This document shows positions 23,103 to 23,295 of a stretch of 23,295 nucleotides of DNA, piece after piece. Within the stretch, counting starts at the first letter, position 1. The number at the start of each line of letters is the position of its first letter. Source of the stretch: Pedobacter sp. UBA4863 (GTDB lineage Bacteria; Bacteroidota; Bacteroidia; Sphingobacteriales; Sphingobacteriaceae). The notes below the pieces were generated by a model. It ran no database searches. It saw nothing but the letters and a program-made list of their open reading frames with translations, and was not told where the DNA came from. A program made the translations under genes and the position numbers. Location: the NCBI RefSeq assembly GCF_002399615.1, contig NZ_DHDZ01000021.1:1-23295 (forward strand). Direction: 5' to 3'.

Positions 23103-23220
23103 GTTTTAATATATCAAATAGGTGAGCCATACTGGTACCTACATTCTACTTTGTTTGGTAAAACAGCGGTTTTTGGTAAGTTGTAGCAAACACTTTTATG
23201 GGTTCTTCCCTATGGTTAGC
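23103..23220 (-). repeat. Diverged second copy of the structured leader
   Basis: This stretch aligns in order with 22845-22997. tttaatatatc matches tttaaatatgg, gtgagccata matches aatagcccata, aacagcggtttttgg matches aacagcggttttgg, and gcaaacac matches gggaaacac. Finally gggttcttccctatggttagcgc matches gggttatgagcccgtaaccgc over gaps. No ORF follows it in the minus direction before the first leader copy. The remaining sequence to the window end (23221-23295) shows nothing I can name. Confidence 0.5.
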
Positions 23221-23295
23221 GCAGTAAGTACACACTACTACCGAACTTTAAGCGAAGCCAAACCGAAGGAACATCGCTATAAGGTTACTATAAGG

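Overview
The window comes from a Bacteroidota chromosome, most likely Sphingobacteriaceae (Pedobacter-like). Evidence: a SusC/SusD pair, a type IX secretion (T9SS) C-terminal sorting domain, TAnnTTTG-type promoter boxes, A/T-rich start regions without strong Shine-Dalgarno sites, and palindromic intergenic repeats of the kind common in this group. This is a judgement from protein style; no database search was possible.

Layout. 1-433: repeats, including a (GGTT)9 tract, then a consensus promoter. 434-3006: a two-gene unit, an apolipoprotein N-acyltransferase (Lnt)-like protein overlapping a secreted T9SS-sorted protein by 4 nt. 3007-4200: intergenic repeat modules and one small membrane protein. 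4216-6300 (minus): a decayed three-gene operon made of a beheaded AAA/ABC-type ATPase, a small PD-(D/E)xK-like protein and a frameshifted third gene, probably a former defence locus. 6464-8570: an MNT-HEPN fusion protein, a YhcG/DUF1016 nuclease and a convergent XRE regulator. This cassette lies between two same-orientation copies (E1, E2) of a ~100-nt hairpin element. A third copy (E3) lies at 9105-9205. Each copy abuts an ORF remnant that has lost its 5' end.

9449-13203: a Clp-fold serine proteinase (SDH family), then a tight pair: a Panacea-domain (antitoxin-like) protein and a 641-residue protein with a C-terminal membrane domain. This pair is the best candidate for an uncharacterised toxin-antitoxin or defence module. 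13275-13553 (minus): an XRE-like regulator with a 17-nt palindrome in its divergent promoter region.

13661-20048: a candidate promoter, a ~180-nt structured RNA (one closing stem around three hairpins), a terminator-like hairpin, then a TlpA-like thioredoxin protein, SusC and SusD in one operon ending in a perfect bidirectional terminator. This looks like an outer-membrane import system whose leader RNA may be regulatory. 20051-20413 (minus): a small secreted DUF6520-like protein. 20440-21718: mostly unassigned sequence and repeats. 21719-22834 (minus): an unrecognised helical 371-residue protein whose upstream region holds two diverged copies of a structured leader that run on towards the window end.
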